From the NCBI GenBank assembly GCA_937916485.1, contig CALFSV010000065.1, forward strand, positions 1 to 64,000: a DNA stretch of 64,000 nucleotides, written 5' to 3'. Each line of letters begins with the position of its first letter. Within the stretch, counting starts at the first letter, position 1. Below the pieces are notes generated by a model, which worked only from the letters and a program-made list of their open reading frames with translations, was not told where the DNA came from and ran no database searches. Below, in pieces: positions 1 to 10,097 of this stretch. The translations under genes were made by a program, and so were the position numbers. The DNA is from an uncultured Paracoccaceae bacterium (GTDB taxonomy: Bacteria; Pseudomonadota; Alphaproteobacteria; Rhodobacterales; Rhodobacteraceae).

Positions 1-370
1 GGATAGGCTTCATCGGGTCGTCATCTGCAAAGAACGGGGTGACGATCATGTGATAGGGCGTCCCCTGAAGCCCCCCGGCAATCGACGAGATGAGCCTGGC
101 GGTATGGTTCATCATGTCATGTTCGGTGGACAACACCAGGCTGATCACATTGGTCCGACCCGTGCGCAAACGCACGCCGGCCCGGTTCGGGACATATCCG
201 ATCTCCGCCGCTATTCTGCGCACCAGAGCCTTGGTATTGCTGCCAATATCGGGGGCGTCGTTCAGGGCGCGGCTGACAGTCGGCACGGCCAGCCCGCTGA
301 GCTGCGAGATGGTCTTTAACGTTGGCTTGCCCGTCGATTCCCGGGTTGCCACGTCGGGCGCAGGTTTCAT
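1..370 (-). CDS. LacI-family transcriptional regulator (3' end outside window)
   Basis: Reading the minus strand from the ATG at 370 gives a protein starting MKPAPDVATRESTGKPTLK, followed by a helix-turn-helix typical of LacI regulators (TISQLSGLAVPTVSRALND at about residues 19-37, then IAAEIGYVPNRAGVRLRTG). The periplasmic-binding-like effector domain starts near residue 70 (NVISLVLSTEHD). The first 123 codons are present and the rest lies off the left edge. The gene is divergent from a sugar ABC operon and shares a 211-bp intergenic region with it, so it is the obvious candidate regulator of that operon, normally a repressor released by a sugar. The effector is inferred, not visible. Confidence 0.93.
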   Translation of the reverse strand, partial: MKPAPDVATRESTGKPTLKTISQLSGLAVPTVSRALNDAPDIGSNTKALVRRIAAEIGYVPNRAGVRLRTGRTNVISLVLSTEHDMMNHTARLISSIAGGLQGTPYHMIVTPFFADDDPMKPI

Positions 371-517
371 TGAACCCCTGTCCACTTGTCCCCCTTCGCC
401 CTGAATTCACAGGATTTTATTACATCTTCCACGCACTTCCACACCGTTGTTCTACGTAGTTTCAGGGCGCCCGAGGCCGCTATGTGATGGCGGCAATGAT
501 AGCGCCAACAATAATTC

Positions 518-545
518 TTGCCAGCGCAAACTAAATCGATATAGA
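518..545 (+). promoter_or_regulatory. Candidate sigma70-type promoter of the sugar ABC operon
   Basis: TTGCCA (518-523) and TATAGA (540-545) are separated by 16 bp and lie about 40 bp upstream of the GTG start of the binding-protein gene. The -10 hexamer falls inside the palindrome at 531-564, as expected for a repressible promoter. It was found by eye only; no start-site data. Confidence 0.5.
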
Positions 546-564
546 AATTTCTACAACGATTTAG
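531..564. promoter_or_regulatory. Candidate LacI-family operator palindrome
   Basis: Outer arms CTAAATCG (531-538) and CGATTTAG (557-564) are perfect inverted repeats. They share their centre of symmetry with an inner perfect palindrome TAGAAATTTCTA (542-553). In total 15 of 17 base pairs across the 34-bp element are symmetric. It covers the probable -10 box and start site of the ABC operon next to the divergent LacI gene. This arrangement fits a repressor operator, possibly with two nested half-site pairs. Confidence 0.65.
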
Positions 565-581
565 AACAGGGAGGAAGAATC

Positions 582-1811
582 GTGAAACTTACAACCAAGT
601 TGCTCGCAGCCACCGCGATCGTTTCGGCCGGTGCCGCTGGTGCGACAGAACTGGAAGTCATGCATTGGTGGACGTCAGGCGGCGAGGCTGCTGCCGTTTC
701 CAAGTTTGCCGAGGCGTGGGACGCTACCGGCAACACTTGGGTTGACGGCGCGATTGCCGGTGGCGGCGACACCGCTCGCCCGATCATGGTCTCGCGCATC
801 CTGGGTGGCGATCCGCCGGCCGCGTTCCAGTTCAACCACGGCCGTCAGGCCGAGGAACTGGTCGAGGCGGGCCTGATCCTCGACATCACCGACGTGTCCG
901 AGGCCGAAGGCTGGGCCGACATCATCACGCCTTCCTCTCTGCTTGACAGCTGCACCTATGACGGCCGCGTTTTCTGTGTGCCGGTCAACATTCACTCCTG
1001 GCAGTGGATGTGGCTTTCGAACGGTGCCTACGCAGCGGCAGGCGTGCCCGTTCCGACCAACTGGGGTGAGTTCGTTTCCACGGCGCCAGCCCTACGCGAA
1101 GCCGGTATCGTCCCGCTCGCCATGGGTGGTCAGTCCTGGCAGCAGAACGGCGCTTTTGGCGTGATGGCGCTCGCGCTTGCCGGCAAGGAAGCCTGGCTGG
1201 CGGTCAATCAGGACAAGAACGCCGAAGTGGTGATGGGTCCGGAATATGCCCGCGTGTTCGAAGCTTTTGGCGCGGCTCGCGATCTGTCCACCGGCCTGAA
1301 CGTCCAGGACTGGAATCAGGCTACCGCCGCTGTCATCGACGGGTCGGCGGGTGCGCAGATCATGGGTGACTGGGCACAGGGCGAATTCGCCGTTGCCGGT
1401 TCCGTGGCAGGCACCGACTATTCCTGCCTGCCGGGTCTGGGTGAGGTTGCCCTGCTCGACACCGGTGGTGATGCGTTCTTCTTCCCTGTCACTGGCGATC
1501 CCGAGATCGAGGCTGCTCAGAAAGAGCTTGCCGCGCTCATGCTGTCGCCTGCCGTTCAGGTCTCGTTCAACTCGGCCAAGGGATCGCTTCCCGTTCGTCC
1601 CGACGTTGACCTGACCACCGTAAACGAGTGCACGCAGAAGGGCCTCGACCTGCTGGCCGCAGGTTCCACTGTACCTGCAGGCACGCAGCTTCTGTCGCCG
1701 GACACGGTAACCCAGCTGAACGACCTGATGACCGAGTTCTGGAGCACGCCGTCGCTGACTGCGGCCGAAGTTCAGCAGCAGTACTCTGACATCATCGCTG
1801 ACGCAGACTGA
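582..1811 (+). CDS. Sugar ABC transporter substrate-binding protein (CUT1, glucose/mannose-type)
   Basis: 409-residue periplasmic solute-binding protein. I chose the GTG start at 582 because GGGAGG lies just upstream (569-574) and it opens a signal peptide MKLTTKLLAATAIVSAGAAG with cleavage near ATELEV. The mature part has features of the family that binds glucose/mannose in Thermus-type proteins: EVMHWWTSGGEAAA near the start, ILGGDPPAAFQ, VPVNIHSWQWMW and IMGDWAQGEF. It delivers sugar to the two permeases encoded next. It is the first gene of the operon, directly downstream of the palindromic operator. Ligand specificity is inferred from the subfamily and from the beta-mannosidase downstream: mannose or short manno-oligosaccharides are plausible, glucose cannot be excluded. 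Confidence 0.92.
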   Translation: MKLTTKLLAATAIVSAGAAGATELEVMHWWTSGGEAAAVSKFAEAWDATGNTWVDGAIAGGGDTARPIMVSRILGGDPPAAFQFNHGRQAEELVEAGLILDITDVSEAEGWADIITPSSLLDSCTYDGRVFCVPVNIHSWQWMWLSNGAYAAAGVPVPTNWGEFVSTAPALREAGIVPLAMGGQSWQQNGAFGVMALALAGKEAWLAVNQDKNAEVVMGPEYARVFEAFGAARDLSTGLNVQDWNQATAAVIDGSAGAQIMGDWAQGEFAVAGSVAGTDYSCLPGLGEVALLDTGGDAFFFPVTGDPEIEAAQKELAALMLSPAVQVSFNSAKGSLPVRPDVDLTTVNECTQKGLDLLAAGSTVPAGTQLLSPDTVTQLNDLMTEFWSTPSLTAAEVQQQYSDIIADAD

Positions 1812-1837
1812 TCTTCGCATCAGGCTAAGACAATGGG

Positions 1838-1858
1838 CGGGCCTCCTCCGGGGGCCCG
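1838..1858 (+). other. Hairpin between binding-protein and permease genes
   Basis: CGGGCC (1838-1843) pairs with GGCCCG (1853-1858) across a 9-nt loop, with no U-run after it. Hairpins at this place in ABC operons often protect the upstream message or partly stop transcription so that binding protein is made in excess. Here that role is inference from position. Confidence 0.45.
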
Positions 1859-1910
1859 TTCCGTCCCGATGACCGGTCTTGACAACCCCGACCCATGAGG
1901 GAGGCTACCC

Positions 1911-2849
1911 ATGGCGCTAGCGGAAGAGGCATCCCGCACAACGACGCGGACGGACGCGGCCCCGGTTCGACGACCGAACAGATGGCTCAAGAACCTGACC
2001 GGCAAGGTCGCGATGCTACCAATGATCCTGACAGCCCTCGTCATCTTTCTGGGCGGCACGATCTGGACCATCGTTTATTCTTTTACCGATTCAGGCCTGT
2101 TGCCCCGGCTGCGCTGGAATGGACTGGCGCAATACGAGCGTCTCTGGTCCAGCCGCAAATGGCTGGTCTCGATCGAAAACCTCGCCCTTTATGGCGTTCT
2201 GTCGGTGATCCTGACGCTGTTCATCGCCTTTACGCTTGCCGCCCTGCTGGACCGCAAGATCCGGTTCGAGGACGCGTTCCGAACCATATTCCTGTATCCC
2301 TTTGCCCTGTCGTTCATCGTCACCGGTCTTGTCTGGCAATGGATTCTGAACCCCGAGTTCGGCATCCAGGGCATCGTGCGCGGTATGGGATGGGAAACCT
2401 TCAACTTTGATCCGCTCTATAACCCCAATATCGTCATGTACGGCCTGCTGATCGCGGGCCTCTGGCAGGGCACCGGCCTTATCATGTGCATCATGCTGGC
2501 CGGCCTGCGTGGCATCGACGAGGACATCTGGAAGGCCGCCCGCGTCGACGGGATCGGCACGGTCAAGACTTATGTCGTGGTCATCATTCCGATGATGCGC
2601 CCGGTCTTCGTGACCTCGCTGGTACTGATCGGGGCGGGGATCGTGAAACTTTATGACCTTGTCGTCGCCCAGACCTCGGGCGGGCCAGGGATCTCGTCCG
2701 AAGTGCCCGCAAAATACGTCATGAACACGATGTTCGGTGGCCAGAATCTGGGACAGGGCTTTGCGGCGTCGACCATGATGATGGTGATGGTGTTCATCAT
2801 CCTGATCCCCTGGGCCTACCTTGAATTCGGAGGAAAGAAGCGTGGTTGA
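1911..2849 (+). CDS. Sugar ABC transporter permease (MalF/UgpA type)
   Basis: 312-residue inner-membrane protein with about six transmembrane segments, starting at about residue 36 (VAMLPMILTALVIFLGGTIW). The cytoplasmic EAA loop that docks with the ATPase is visible as GIDEDIWKAARVDGIGTVKTY. The ATG follows GAGGGAGG. It forms the membrane channel with the following permease. The N-terminal 30 residues are hydrophilic and basic, as in many CUT1 MalF-type subunits. Its stop overlaps the start of the second permease by 8 bases, indicating translational coupling. Confidence 0.92.
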   Translation: MALAEEASRTTTRTDAAPVRRPNRWLKNLTGKVAMLPMILTALVIFLGGTIWTIVYSFTDSGLLPRLRWNGLAQYERLWSSRKWLVSIENLALYGVLSVILTLFIAFTLAALLDRKIRFEDAFRTIFLYPFALSFIVTGLVWQWILNPEFGIQGIVRGMGWETFNFDPLYNPNIVMYGLLIAGLWQGTGLIMCIMLAGLRGIDEDIWKAARVDGIGTVKTYVVVIIPMMRPVFVTSLVLIGAGIVKLYDLVVAQTSGGPGISSEVPAKYVMNTMFGGQNLGQGFAASTMMMVMVFIILIPWAYLEFGGKKRG

Positions 2850-3759
2850 TATGGCAACAAACGCAGCCTCCGGGTCGGCGCTCAACCCTCGTGGACCCAA
2901 GCCCAAAAAAGCCTTTAGCCGGGGGAATATCATTGTCTATGGCACGCTGTTCGTCGTCGCGATCTATTACGCGCTGCCGCTATACGTGATGATCGTGACC
3001 TCACTGAAGGGGATGCCCGAAATTCGCATGGGAAACATCTTTTCCCCTCCCATGGAGATCACGTTCCAACCTTGGGTCAAGGCCTGGCAGGAGGCTTGCA
3101 CCGGCATCAACTGCGACGGCCTTAGCCGGGGGTTCTGGAACTCGGTCCGAATCCTGATCCCGTCGGTCATCATCTCTGTCGCGGTGGCCAGTGTGAACGG
3201 CTACGCGCTGTCGATGTGGAAGTTCAAGGGATCGGAGGTGTTCTTTACCATCCTGATGATCGGGGCCTTCATCCCCTATCAGGTCATGCTGTATCCGATC
3301 GTGATCATGCTGCGCGAGGCGGGCTTGTACGGATCGCTGACGGGCCTTGTGCTGGTCCATGTGGCGTTCGGGATGCCGATCAATACGCTGTTGTTCCGAA
3401 ACTACTTCGCCTCGATCCCAGATGAATTGTTCAAGGCAGCGCGGGTCGATGGTGCGGGGTTCTGGTCGATCTTTTTCCGGATCATGCTGCCCATGTCGCT
3501 GCCGATCTTTGTCGTGTCCCTGATCATTCAGGTCACCGGCATCTGGAACGACTTCCTGTTTGGCGTGATCTTCACATCGCAGGACCTGTATCCGATGACG
3601 GTTCAGCTGAACAACATCGTCAACTCGGTGCAGGGGGTGAAGGAATACAACGTCAATATGGCGGCGACCCTGATCACCGGCCTTGTGCCTCTCATCATCT
3701 ACTTTGCCTCCGGCAAACTCTTCGTGCGCGGCATCGCTGCTGGCGCGGTCAAAGGCTGA
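2842..3759 (+). CDS. Sugar ABC transporter permease (MalG/UgpE type)
   Basis: 305-residue permease. The GTG at 2842 is preferred because GGAGG (2829-2833) lies 8 bases upstream; an in-frame ATG nine bases later (2851) is the alternative. Transmembrane segments include IIVYGTLFVVAIYYALPLYV near residue 30 and IVSLIIQVTG-like helices at the C-terminal half. The EAA loop reads IPDELFKAARVDGAGFWSIF. It forms a heterodimer with the upstream permease. A periplasmic insert with two Cys residues (CTGINCDG, about residue 84) follows the first helix; this is usual for one CUT1 subgroup. Confidence 0.92.
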   Translation: MVDMATNAASGSALNPRGPKPKKAFSRGNIIVYGTLFVVAIYYALPLYVMIVTSLKGMPEIRMGNIFSPPMEITFQPWVKAWQEACTGINCDGLSRGFWNSVRILIPSVIISVAVASVNGYALSMWKFKGSEVFFTILMIGAFIPYQVMLYPIVIMLREAGLYGSLTGLVLVHVAFGMPINTLLFRNYFASIPDELFKAARVDGAGFWSIFFRIMLPMSLPIFVVSLIIQVTGIWNDFLFGVIFTSQDLYPMTVQLNNIVNSVQGVKEYNVNMAATLITGLVPLIIYFASGKLFVRGIAAGAVKG

Positions 3760-3764
3760 TACTC

Positions 3765-4849
<1,085 letters not shown>

Positions 4850-4853
<4 letters not shown>

Positions 4854-7255
4854 CATCAAACGATGTGCCCTCCGATCTGGTGGGGGCATGGCACCTGAGG
4901 GATGCCGAGGGGGAACATGATTGTATCATGCTCCTGCCCGGCGATGTGATCGGCACATTGCATGATGCCGGGCTGATCCCAGATCCCTATTGGGGCCGCA
5001 ATGAATATGATCTGCGCTGGATCGCCCACCGGGACTGGACGGTCAGCCGAAGGATCACGCTCGACCGGACGGACGTGGACCTTGTCCTGTCGGGCGTTGA
5101 TTGCGTGGCTACTGTTCGGCTGGGCGGGCAGATCGTCCACGAATCCGCCAATGTCTTTCGCAGCTACCGGATTGATCTGTCCCGATTCGCTGTGGTGGGC
5201 GAGCAGGACTTGTCGATCACCCTGCATTCGAGCACGGCCGCTGCTGATGCGCTTCAGGCAGCGCAGCCCTTTTACATTCCCTACCAGCAAGCCAACAGCC
5301 CCATCCCTAACGGCAACATGCTGCGCAAGGTCCAGTGCGACTTTGGCTGGGATTGGAACATCGCCCTTGCGCCTATGGGGCTATATGGTGAGGTCCGTAT
5401 TGAACCGCAGGCCCAGCCGCGTATTGAGGCCCTCGCGATACATCAGGCCCACTCCGACGATGCCGTCGCCCTGACAGTGATAGCCGACATGGCAGATGCC
5501 GAAGGCATGGTGGTCACCATCGGCTTCGCCGGGCAAGAGGTGGAAGAGGTGGTGTCGGGGGGCAAAGTCTCGGTCGTCTTCGACATCGACAACCCTGATC
5601 TTTGGTGGCCCGCCGGGCTGGGGGACCAGCACCTACACGATCTGACCGTGACCTGCGGCACCGCGACTGCCCACCGGCGGATTGGCTTGCGCAAGATGGA
5701 GCTGGTGACGGAAAAGGACGCCGCCGGTCTTGGGTTCAAGTTCCGCGTCAACGGGCATGATACCTTTGCACGGGGCAGCAACTGGATCCCCGCCGAGGCG
5801 CTTGCCGGACGGATCACGCCTGAGGCGACGCGCGACCTGCTGCAATCGGCGGTCGATGCCAACATGAACATGATCCGCGTCTGGGGCGGCGGCCGGTACG
5901 AGCCGGATTGGTTCTACGACATTTGCGACGAGTTGGGACTGATGGTCTGGCAGGACTTCATGTTCTCATGCAACCTCTACCCCTCTACGCCCGAGTTTCT
6001 GGCCGAGGTCGATGCAGAGGTGCGTGAGAACGTCGCCCGGATGCATCACCACGCCTGCCTTGCCGTCTGGTGCGGGGACAACGAACTGGTCGGTGCCCTG
6101 ACCTGGTTCGAGGAAAGCCGCAAGGACCGGGACCGCTACCTCGTCAACTACGACCGGCTGAACCGCTGCATCGAGGTGGCACTGAAAGAGACCGACCCCG
6201 AGGCGATCTGGTGGCCATCCTCACCAACGACTGGCCCGATGAGCTTTGGCGACGCCTGGCACGACGACGGATCGGGTGACATGCATTTCTGGTCGGTCTG
6301 GCATGAGGGCCGCGACTTTGATCACTACCGCGATGTGTCGCCCCGGTTCTGTTCCGAATTCGGGTTCCAGTCCTATCCCTCCATGGACGTGATCCGCCGC
6401 TTTGCGGACCCCAAGGATTTCAACATCGCGGCCCCTGTCCTGGAAAGCCATCAGAAGAATGCAGGCGGCAACGCCCGGATCGCCGAGACCATGTTCCGAT
6501 ACTTCCGCTGGCCGGAAAAGTTTGAGGATTTCGTTTGGCTTAGCCAGGTGCAGCAAGGTCTGGCGATCAAGACCGCCGTGACCCATTGGCGGGGACTTCG
6601 CCCGCATTGCATGGGCGCGTTGATCTGGCAGTTGAACGATACCTGGCCTGTCTGTTCCTGGTCGTCGCTGGATCATGGCGGCGGCTGGAAACTGCTGCAC
6701 TACATGGCCGAGAATTTCTTTAACCCGGTGACGGTGGTCGCGGTGCCGATGGACGGCCTAATCGTCTTGCGCGGTGTCAATGACGGGCGCGACGCGGTCA
6801 GCCTGACGGTTGATGCCTTTGCGGTGAATATGGCTGGGGAAACCCGCCCTCTGGGGTCGGGGGCGGCCAGTGTTGGCGGAACCGCGACCGACCTCATGCG
6901 GATCAAGGTGGACGCCTTGCACCCTGACGAAATGCTGGCCTTTGCCTGGTCGGACGCGGCGGGCAACCGCTCGGGCGATCTGTTTGCTCCGCGTCCGCAC
7001 AAGGCCTACGATCTGCAGCCGCCACAGCTGACACATTCGGTTCAGGCCGAAGGGGATATCTGGCGCATCACCGTCACGACAAAGGCGCTGGCCCATTTCG
7101 TCACGCTCGAGGCTGACCAGCCGGGTCGGTTCAGCACCAACGCCTTTGCCCTGTTTCCCGGCCACCCGGCCAGCGTCACCTTTACCCCGCGCGAGGCCGG
7201 GCGGACCCCGGCCTTTGCCCTGCGCGATCTGCACACCGCCACCATGGCGCATTGA
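4850..7255 (+). CDS. Glycoside hydrolase family 2 beta-mannosidase
   Basis: 801-residue cytoplasmic enzyme with the GH2 order: N-terminal jelly-roll, Ig-like domain, then TIM barrel. Beta-mannosidase features are YWGRNEYDLRWIAHRDWTVSR near the N-terminus and HHHACLAVWCGDNE, whose last Glu (E412) is the expected acid/base. PRFCSEFGFQSYPS carries the expected nucleophile (E503). It should release mannose from the non-reducing end of beta-mannosides after import. The GTG start overlaps the ATPase stop. Most GH2 mannosidases are about 800-870 residues, so it looks complete. Beta-mannosidase is preferred over beta-galactosidase/glucuronidase because of the VWCGDNE-type acid/base segment and the absence of lacZ-like signatures. 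Confidence 0.9.
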
Positions 7256-7280
7256 ATAACGACCTAGAAGGAAACCCAAA

Positions 7281-8027
7281 ATGGCTTCGATTTCTTATCA
7301 GCTTTACTGCTCGCGCAACTTTCCCCCGATCGAGGCCACCCTCGCCATGTTGGCCGAGACCGGGTTTCACGAGGTCGAAGGCTATGGCGGCCTTTATGGC
7401 GATCTGTCCGGTCTTGTGGCCGCTCTGGACAAGACCGGGCTCAAGATGACATCCGGCCACTTTGGCCTTGATATGGTTGAGGATGACCCCGCCGGAACGG
7501 TCGCTGCGGCCAAGGCGCTGGGCATGTCCAAAGTCTATGTGCCTGCGATCAGGCCGGACATGCGCCCGACCGATGCGGCGGGCTGGGCTGCCTTTGGCAA
7601 ACGTCTTGCCGAAGCAGGCAAGCCGGTCATGGATGCGGGCTTTACCTTTGGGTGGCACAACCACGACTTTGAATTCGTCGATCTTGGCGGGGCCGACCTG
7701 CCGATTGACCTGATCGCCCAAGGGTCGGATGATCTGACACTTGAGCTTGATCTGGGATGGGTCCGTGTGGCGGGCCATGACCCGGTGGCCTGGCTGCAAA
7801 AATACGCAGGCCGGATCAGTGCGGTTCACGTCAAGGATATCGCCGCAGATGGCGAAGCCACCGATGAGGACGGTTGGGCCGATGTAGGCCATGGCATCAT
7901 GGATTGGGCGACCATCATGCCCGCCGTTGCCGCGGCCGGCATCACCCACTTCGTGGCCGAACACGACAATCCCAGCGACCATGCCCGGTTTGCGCGCCGG
8001 TCGCTGGCAACGATGAAAACCTTTTAA
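7281..8027 (+). CDS. Sugar phosphate isomerase/epimerase (xylose-isomerase-like TIM barrel)
   Basis: 248-residue AP-endonuclease-2-like TIM-barrel protein (IolE/Hyi superfamily). Start MASISYQLYCSRNFPP follows AGAAGGAAA. Metal/substrate-site segments visible are HEVEGYGG, GWHNHDFEF, LELDLGWV and a final FVAEHDNPSDH, which give the usual Glu/Asp/His set. The family isomerises or epimerises free sugars or keto-sugars. Between the beta-mannosidase and a Gfo/Idh dehydrogenase it is likely to act on an oxidised or free mannose derivative. The exact reaction cannot be read from sequence. Confidence 0.85.
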   Translation: MASISYQLYCSRNFPPIEATLAMLAETGFHEVEGYGGLYGDLSGLVAALDKTGLKMTSGHFGLDMVEDDPAGTVAAAKALGMSKVYVPAIRPDMRPTDAAGWAAFGKRLAEAGKPVMDAGFTFGWHNHDFEFVDLGGADLPIDLIAQGSDDLTLELDLGWVRVAGHDPVAWLQKYAGRISAVHVKDIAADGEATDEDGWADVGHGIMDWATIMPAVAAAGITHFVAEHDNPSDHARFARRSLATMKTF

Positions 8028-8038
8028 GGATCAACCCC

Positions 8039-9172
8039 ATGGGACAACTAGGCGTTGGCATCATTGGATGCGGCAACATCTCGACCACCTATCTTACCTT
8101 TGCGCCGCTCTTCAAATCGCTCAAGCTGGTGGCGGTGGCCGACATCAACATGGACTCTGCCCGGCAGAAGGCCGAGGAATACGGCGTTCGAGCGGACACT
8201 GTCGATGACCTGCTTAAGGCCAGCGATGTGGACGTGATCGTCAACCTGACGATCCCGGCCGTGCACTACGCGATCACCCGCCGGATCCTCGAGGCGGGCA
8301 AACATGCCTATTCGGAAAAGCCGCTGGTCCTGACCCTCGATGAAGGCAAGGACCTGCGCGATCTGGCCGAGGCCAAAGGCCTTCGTATTGGCTCTGCCCC
8401 TGACACCTTCATGGGCGGGGCGCACCAACTGGCCCGGGCTGCAATCGACGAAGGTCAGGTGGGCCGGATCATTGGAGGCACCTGTCATGTCATGGGACAC
8501 GGCATGGAAGGCTGGCATCCCAATCCGGACTTCTTTTATCAGCCCGGAGCAGGGCCCATCCTTGATATCGGTCCCTACTATGTCACCAACCTGATCCAGC
8601 TGATCGGACCGGTAAAGTCCGTCGCCTCGCTGGCGACGGCGACCTTCGCCACCCGTACCATCGCCAACGGGCCGCGCCTCGGCGAGACTGTTCCGGTGGA
8701 CACGCCAACGAACATCCATGCCCTGCTCGAATTTGCCAACGGAGCCACCGTGACCCTTGGTGCAAGCTGGGACGTCTGGAAGCATCGTCATGCCAACATG
8801 GAGCTTTACGGAGAGACGGGATCGCTTTTTGTCCCTGACCCCAACTTCTTTGGTGGCACCGTCGAAAAGGCGGGATCAGACGGTGTCATCGTCGCGCTGG
8901 ACGAGCGGGGCCACCCCTTTGGAGTGCCCAACCACACCAGCAATGATGGGGCCCCGCGGGCCAACTACCGCTGCGCCGGTCTGGCCGATATGGCGACCGC
9001 CATCGACGAGGGCCGCAAGCATCGGTGCGACATAGACCTCGCGGTTCACGCCGTCGACGTGATGACCTCGATCCTCAAGGCAGGCGAGCAGAAGCGGTTC
9101 GTCGACATGACGACCACCTGCGAGCGTCCGGCGGCCCTTAGCCCGGCCGAAGCCCAGGCTCTCATGGTTTGA
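8039..9172 (+). CDS. Gfo/Idh/MocA-family NAD(P)-dependent sugar dehydrogenase
   Basis: 377-residue oxidoreductase. The ATG at 8039 is chosen because AAGGA lies 8 bases upstream and it opens directly on the Rossmann motif (MGQLGVGIIGCGNISTTY). The family EKP motif is present (YSEKPLVLTLDEG), followed by the C-terminal catalytic alpha/beta domain with GPILDIGPYYVTNLIQLIG. It is the last gene of the operon and ends just before a strong terminator. It probably oxidises a sugar released by the mannosidase; the substrate is inferred from context only. Confidence 0.9.
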   Translation: MGQLGVGIIGCGNISTTYLTFAPLFKSLKLVAVADINMDSARQKAEEYGVRADTVDDLLKASDVDVIVNLTIPAVHYAITRRILEAGKHAYSEKPLVLTLDEGKDLRDLAEAKGLRIGSAPDTFMGGAHQLARAAIDEGQVGRIIGGTCHVMGHGMEGWHPNPDFFYQPGAGPILDIGPYYVTNLIQLIGPVKSVASLATATFATRTIANGPRLGETVPVDTPTNIHALLEFANGATVTLGASWDVWKHRHANMELYGETGSLFVPDPNFFGGTVEKAGSDGVIVALDERGHPFGVPNHTSNDGAPRANYRCAGLADMATAIDEGRKHRCDIDLAVHAVDVMTSILKAGEQKRFVDMTTTCERPAALSPAEAQALMV

Positions 9173-9178
9173 AAGAAC

Positions 9179-9210
9179 AAAGCCCCGATGAAAATCGGGG
9201 CTTTGACTTT
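9179..9210 (+). terminator. Rho-independent terminator of the mannoside operon
   Basis: An 11-bp perfect stem, AAAGCCCCGAT (9179-9189) with ATCGGGGCTTT (9194-9204), closed by a GAAA tetraloop, is followed by GACTTTT. It begins six bases after the dehydrogenase stop codon and lies between convergent genes. Confidence 0.9.
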
Positions 9211-9237
9211 TGCTGCTGCTCCAACTTCACGCCTGTG

Positions 9238-10035
9238 TCAGGCGTTCGAAGGCGCCACCTGTGTGGTCGTCTTTGGCGCGATGGTCTTCCATTCCGTAAT
9301 CGCCCGACCAAACGCGCTTCGCAGGGCAGGATCCTCGATCACCTTGCCGCCTTCGGTCGCCGATCGGACAAGCGGTTCCATTTCCTGGATGCGGCGGGCG
9401 AGTGCGATCATACGCAAGTTCTGGTTGGCTTTGCTTTGGGGCCGAATAATGTAGCCGGGCTGCACCGTTTCCAACTCTGGTTTTGATGTTATAAGCGCCT
9501 CGAACGAGCCATCCTCGACCTTTGCGGTTACATGATGATGGAAGGCAACTGCCCCCGGCACAAAGACAGTCGCACTCAGGTTCCGGCTCGTTTCGCGAAG
9601 CTGTACCACGTTAAACTCAGTATACATCCGGATGACATAGGACGCGACGGGGTTTAGCGGCGCAAAAGTGTCGAACGGAATGGGCTGCTGAGTGACCATC
9701 AGGATGTTCTGCAGCGCCTGAAGCAGGTCAGAGACTGACTTGGCCCCAACCGCCTTCATAAACTTTTCCGACATCTTCTTGGACGGACCCTCGGCCTGCG
9801 TGATGGCGCCGTTTGCATCCTTGCGTGGCACGAAAAAGCTGATGCCGTTGGGCAGGGGCGCACCCTTTTGAGGCGTAAGCTGTGACAGAGGTTTGCCCTC
9901 TTGCGCCACATGATCCCACTGCCAAAGATGACGCCACACACCTTGCATGATGATGGGATCGGCCAGCATTGCGGCACGTTCTGCGGACGACACTGGGGTA
10001 ACGTCGAATTCCAGTTTGTTAAGGCGGATTTTCAC
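9238..10035 (-). CDS. Conserved hypothetical protein
   Basis: 265-residue protein that I do not recognise. The GTG at 10035 is preferred because AGGAAGAG lies just upstream and the product begins with a hydrophobic/basic strand (MKIRLNKLEFDVTPV). No signal peptide or membrane helix is evident. It contains a Trp-rich stretch (VWRHLWQWDHVAQ, about residues 32-44), a HHH cluster (AFHHHVTAK) and a helical C-terminal third. The open frame extends upstream over the end of rlmN, but that part is a shadow. It lies 62 bases downstream of rlmN on the same strand and could be co-transcribed. Function unknown. Confidence 0.7.
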   Translation of the reverse strand: MKIRLNKLEFDVTPVSSAERAAMLADPIIMQGVWRHLWQWDHVAQEGKPLSQLTPQKGAPLPNGISFFVPRKDANGAITQAEGPSKKMSEKFMKAVGAKSVSDLLQALQNILMVTQQPIPFDTFAPLNPVASYVIRMYTEFNVVQLRETSRNLSATVFVPGAVAFHHHVTAKVEDGSFEALITSKPELETVQPGYIIRPQSKANQNLRMIALARRIQEMEPLVRSATEGGKVIEDPALRSAFGRAITEWKTIAPKTTTQVAPSNA

Positions 10036-10097
10036 GGCGCTCTTCCTGTCATGAGTTGCCTCTTCAATAGGCCACGGCGCGTCGGGCGCAAGGGCTG

